Of a stretch of 64,000 bases of DNA, positions 61,557 to 64,000 are shown piece after piece (position 1 is the stretch's first letter; every line of letters begins with the position of its first letter). The position numbers were made by a program, and so were the translations under genes. Source of the DNA: G965207335 sp965222825 (lineage in GTDB: Bacteria > Pseudomonadota > Gammaproteobacteria > PS1 > Pseudothioglobaceae); the NCBI GenBank assembly GCA_965222825.1, contig OZ244964.1:682001-746000 (forward strand), written 5' to 3'. Under the pieces are notes generated by a model. It was given only the letters and a program-made list of their open reading frames with translations. It made no database searches and was not told the DNA's origin.

Positions 61557-63188
61557 ATGGAAAATCAAAGAATTATTATTATTATTGGTTTGCTGTTTAC
61601 TGGATTTTTATTGTGGCAAGAATGGACATTATATAAAAATCCAAATAAAACTATTAGTAGTAATGCTAATAGCAATATTAGTAGCCAACCAATAACAAGA
61701 CAACAAGATAACACCAATAATGAAAATAGTGATATTCCTAATATCAAATTAGAGAGTAATATTAGTGTTATTGATAATCAACAAGTAGCAGACAATGTCT
61801 TAGTAACTACAGATTTATTTAATCTATCTATTAGCAAAAAAGGTGGCACAATAGATAAGCTATCGCTAAATAACTATCCAATATCCATAGATGATAAAGA
61901 CAATAAAGTATATTTATTTAACGACAAAATAGGTAACTTATTACAAGCACAAAGTGGCTTACTGCCAGCAGATAAACTACCTACTCATATTAGTATATTT
62001 ACTAGTGATAATAAGCAATATGACTTAGGTGAAGAAGAAGAATTAACCGTGCCTCTATACTGGGGTAATAACAAAGGTATTGAGGTGGTAAAAGAATACA
62101 AATTTAAACGCAATAATTACATAATAAATATTAATTATAAAATAACAAATAATAGTAATGAGACACTATATTATACAAGTTATGTGCAATTATTAAACGA
62201 TAAAATAGTAGCAGATAATATATTTTTACCCACTTTTAATGGTGGGGCTATTTATAATGATAATGATATTTTTGAAAAAATTGACTTTGAAGACTTTACT
62301 AGCACCCAGCCTATAACTAGCATAGGTGGTTGGATAGCCATAGTGCAACATTATTTTGTATCTGCATGGATACCAAACCAAACTCAAAAACAAACATATA
62401 GCACCAAAAAATCACAACAAGGTGGTTATTTAATATCAGCGTTAAATAATAATACTGCAAAAATAGCATCAGGTGAGAGTGTTAATTTAATAGCTGATAG
62501 ATTATATGTTGGACCAAAAATACAAAAAAATATTTCTAAAATAACCGGCTTAGATAAAACTGTTGATTATGGAGTTTTGTATATAATTGCTAAACCTTTA
62601 GAGATTGTAATGCACACCATAAATGATTTTATTAATAGCTGGGGTTATGCTATTATTTTATTAACTATTCTAATAAAATTAATTTTTTATAAATTATCAG
62701 AAACCTCGTATCGCTCAATGGCAAAAATGCGTAAATTAACCCCAAAAATGCAAAATTTAAAAGAGCGATACGGTGATGATAAACAAAAAATTAGCAAAAA
62801 AATGATGGAATTGTACAAAAAAGAAAAGGTTAACCCAGCAACTGGATGTTTGCCTATATTAGTGCAAATACCAGTCTTTATAGCTCTTTATTGGGTATTA
62901 CTTGAAAGTGTAGAACTAAGACAAGTATCTTTTTGGTGGTTACCAGACTTATCAAGCAAAGACCCATTTTTCATTTTGCCAGTAGTCATGGGGGCTTCTA
63001 TGTTTGCACAACAAAAATTAAACCCACCACCACCTGATCCCACACAGGCAAAAGTAATGATGATGCTACCTTTTATATTTACAATATTTTTCTTATGGAT
63101 GCCATCAGGTCTGGTTTTATACTGGGTAATAAATAATTTATTATCAATTTTGCAACAATGGATAATCAATAAACGCCTGTCTGTATAA
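61557..63188 (+). CDS. yidC: Membrane protein insertase YidC
   Basis: 543 residues, close to E. coli (548). N-terminal TM helix (about 4-20), Asn-rich linker, the large periplasmic domain (about 80-340), then five TM helices with the cytosolic KMRKLTPKMQNLKERYGDDKQK-type loop and the MPSGLVLYWVINNLLSILQQ core. Last classic gene of rpmH-rnpA-yidD-yidC. mnmE, the usual next gene, is absent; a dioxygenase gene starts at its stop codon (TAATG). Confidence 0.96.
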   Translation: MENQRIIIIIGLLFTGFLLWQEWTLYKNPNKTISSNANSNISSQPITRQQDNTNNENSDIPNIKLESNISVIDNQQVADNVLVTTDLFNLSISKKGGTIDKLSLNNYPISIDDKDNKVYLFNDKIGNLLQAQSGLLPADKLPTHISIFTSDNKQYDLGEEEELTVPLYWGNNKGIEVVKEYKFKRNNYIININYKITNNSNETLYYTSYVQLLNDKIVADNIFLPTFNGGAIYNDNDIFEKIDFEDFTSTQPITSIGGWIAIVQHYFVSAWIPNQTQKQTYSTKKSQQGGYLISALNNNTAKIASGESVNLIADRLYVGPKIQKNISKITGLDKTVDYGVLYIIAKPLEIVMHTINDFINSWGYAIILLTILIKLIFYKLSETSYRSMAKMRKLTPKMQNLKERYGDDKQKISKKMMELYKKEKVNPATGCLPILVQIPVFIALYWVLLESVELRQVSFWWLPDLSSKDPFFILPVVMGASMFAQQKLNPPPPDPTQAKVMMMLPFIFTIFFLWMPSGLVLYWVINNLLSILQQWIINKRLSV

Positions 63189-64000
63189 TGTCTATACTTA
63201 ATAATTATGATAAATATTGCAAATGGCGTGATATAGTATTAAACAATACCCTTGATAATATCAATAACTGCATTGTAGAAGTTAATAATCCATTGCAATT
63301 ATCTATTGTTGAAAGGTCTCAGTTAATAAATAATTGTAAAAAATATAATTTTTCATTATTTTATCTAGTAAATCATAATAATTATAACAGCAATTTATCA
63401 GCTCCCATAACTGATAATAATGCTATAACTACTGCTATAATAAAATTTAATATCCAGTTAGGACTTGATAAATATGACGATAATTTATACGCTAAGTCTA
63501 ATGGACTATCATATATTACTACAAGTATAAACAAAGAACAGCAAGAATTTATTCCATATACCAATAAAGCAATTAATTGGCATACCGATGGTTATTATAA
63601 TAATGATGATAAATGTATTAGAGCATTTAATCTATATTGCGTGCAAAGTAGCAAAAATGGTGGTGAAAATTGGTGGTTTAACCACGAACTTGCTTATATC
63701 TTGTTAAGAGAAAAAGACGCTAAATTAGCACAAATACTAACAAATAATCAAGTTTTTAGTATTCCGGAATATAGAATTAATAATACAATAAACAGAGCCC
63801 AGTTTAGCGGTGCTGTATTTAGCATAGATGCAAAGACTAATAAATTAATAATGCGTTATACCAAACGCAAGAAAAATATAGTGTGGAATAAGCATGCCAT
63901 AGAGGCTAAAAAAGCACTAGATGATATTCTAAATACTAATTCTAGTAATATGTTTACTCATAAAATACAAGCAGGACAAGGTTTAGTTTGTAATAATATT
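63188..64000 (+). CDS. TauD/TfdA-family Fe(II)/2-oxoglutarate dioxygenase (3' end outside window)
   Basis: Open from ATG 63188 to the end of the window, 271 codons without a stop. The metal-binding HxD is in NWHTDGYYNN (His codon near 63578), with GGENWWFNHELAY after it and the expected distal His just beyond the last visible residues (GQGLVCNN). TauD-type enzymes hydroxylate small substrates such as taurine or gamma-butyrobetaine; the substrate here is unknown. It is coupled to yidC by TAATG. Confidence 0.85.
   Translation, partial: MSILNNYDKYCKWRDIVLNNTLDNINNCIVEVNNPLQLSIVERSQLINNCKKYNFSLFYLVNHNNYNSNLSAPITDNNAITTAIIKFNIQLGLDKYDDNLYAKSNGLSYITTSINKEQQEFIPYTNKAINWHTDGYYNNDDKCIRAFNLYCVQSSKNGGENWWFNHELAYILLREKDAKLAQILTNNQVFSIPEYRINNTINRAQFSGAVFSIDAKTNKLIMRYTKRKKNIVWNKHAIEAKKALDDILNTNSSNMFTHKIQAGQGLVCNNI

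Noticed and set aside
1..64000. CRISPR array
   Set aside because: No set of regularly spaced identical repeats was found; the repeats present are single inverted or dispersed copies.

Overview
The window is a very AT-rich (about 30% G+C by eye), densely packed bacterial chromosome segment. Most of the genes are core housekeeping genes. LpxH (lipid A), CcmA/CcmB (cytochrome c maturation), PxpABC, XerD, GltD and the rpmH-rnpA-yidD-yidC string point to a Gram-negative proteobacterium, most likely a gammaproteobacterium with a small or streamlined genome. The transketolase-gap-pgk-pyk-class II aldolase order fits that lineage and would suit either a Calvin cycle or a non-oxidative pentose phosphate/glycolysis route. 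No RuBisCO gene is in the window, so autotrophy is only a possibility. Some genes look foreign to a typical gammaproteobacterium: a type-B (fumarate-reductase-like, single cytochrome b subunit) succinate dehydrogenase and a dimeric all-alpha dUTPase of the Campylobacter type.

Layout. 1-1.5 kb: end of lon, an intergenic stretch with inverted and dispersed repeats, and tRNA-Pro, tRNA-Arg and tRNA-His. 1.5-6.8 kb (minus): mnmG, a translationally coupled pair of unknown genes, then fabG, fabD, rpmA and rplU. 7-15.3 kb: ppiB, lpxH, gcvP (minus), ftsH, folP, glmM. 15.4-21.6 kb is an accessory cell-surface island: a flippase, a MntA/HepT-type toxin-antitoxin pair, a small membrane protein, two FkbM methyltransferases and two paralogous unknown proteins. 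21.8-22.5 kb (minus): two tandem RiPP precursor peptides with nitrile-hydratase-like leaders (NHLP), ending at a strong terminator. 22.7-29 kb (minus): glutathione reductase, an exported hydrolase and the type-B sdh operon. 29.1-33.7 kb: an unusual mini division cluster, mraZ-rsmH-ftsZ-ftsL-ftsI. 33.7-40.5 kb (minus): fba, pyk, pgk, gap, tkt. 40.6-42.8 kb (minus): pxpABC. 42.9-49 kb: dUTPase, a MITE, a small hydrophobic protein, aroC, hemW-rluD-pgeF, a second MITE copy inside a broken gene, and a catalytically dead S24-like protein coupled to mutM. 50-64 kb: ccmAB, tRNA-Arg, rpmF-plsX-fabH, gyrA, rplS-xerD, gltD, glmU, rpmH-rnpA-yidD-yidC and the start of a TauD-like dioxygenase.

Most notable: (1) two NHLP-type RiPP precursors with conserved leaders, an (L)xNVxAAG cleavage motif and diverged Ser/Thr-rich one-Cys cores, with no maturation enzyme in the window; (2) a MITE family with 16-bp terminal inverted repeats and perfect 5-bp target duplications. 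The shorter copy interrupts a coiled-coil membrane protein gene, and removing it restores that reading frame; (3) ftsZ lying between rsmH and ftsL in a cluster with no mur genes; (4) a 16-base A tract just before an FkbM gene; (5) a recurring (R/T)GGTATAAT extended -10 promoter without a recognisable -35 box.
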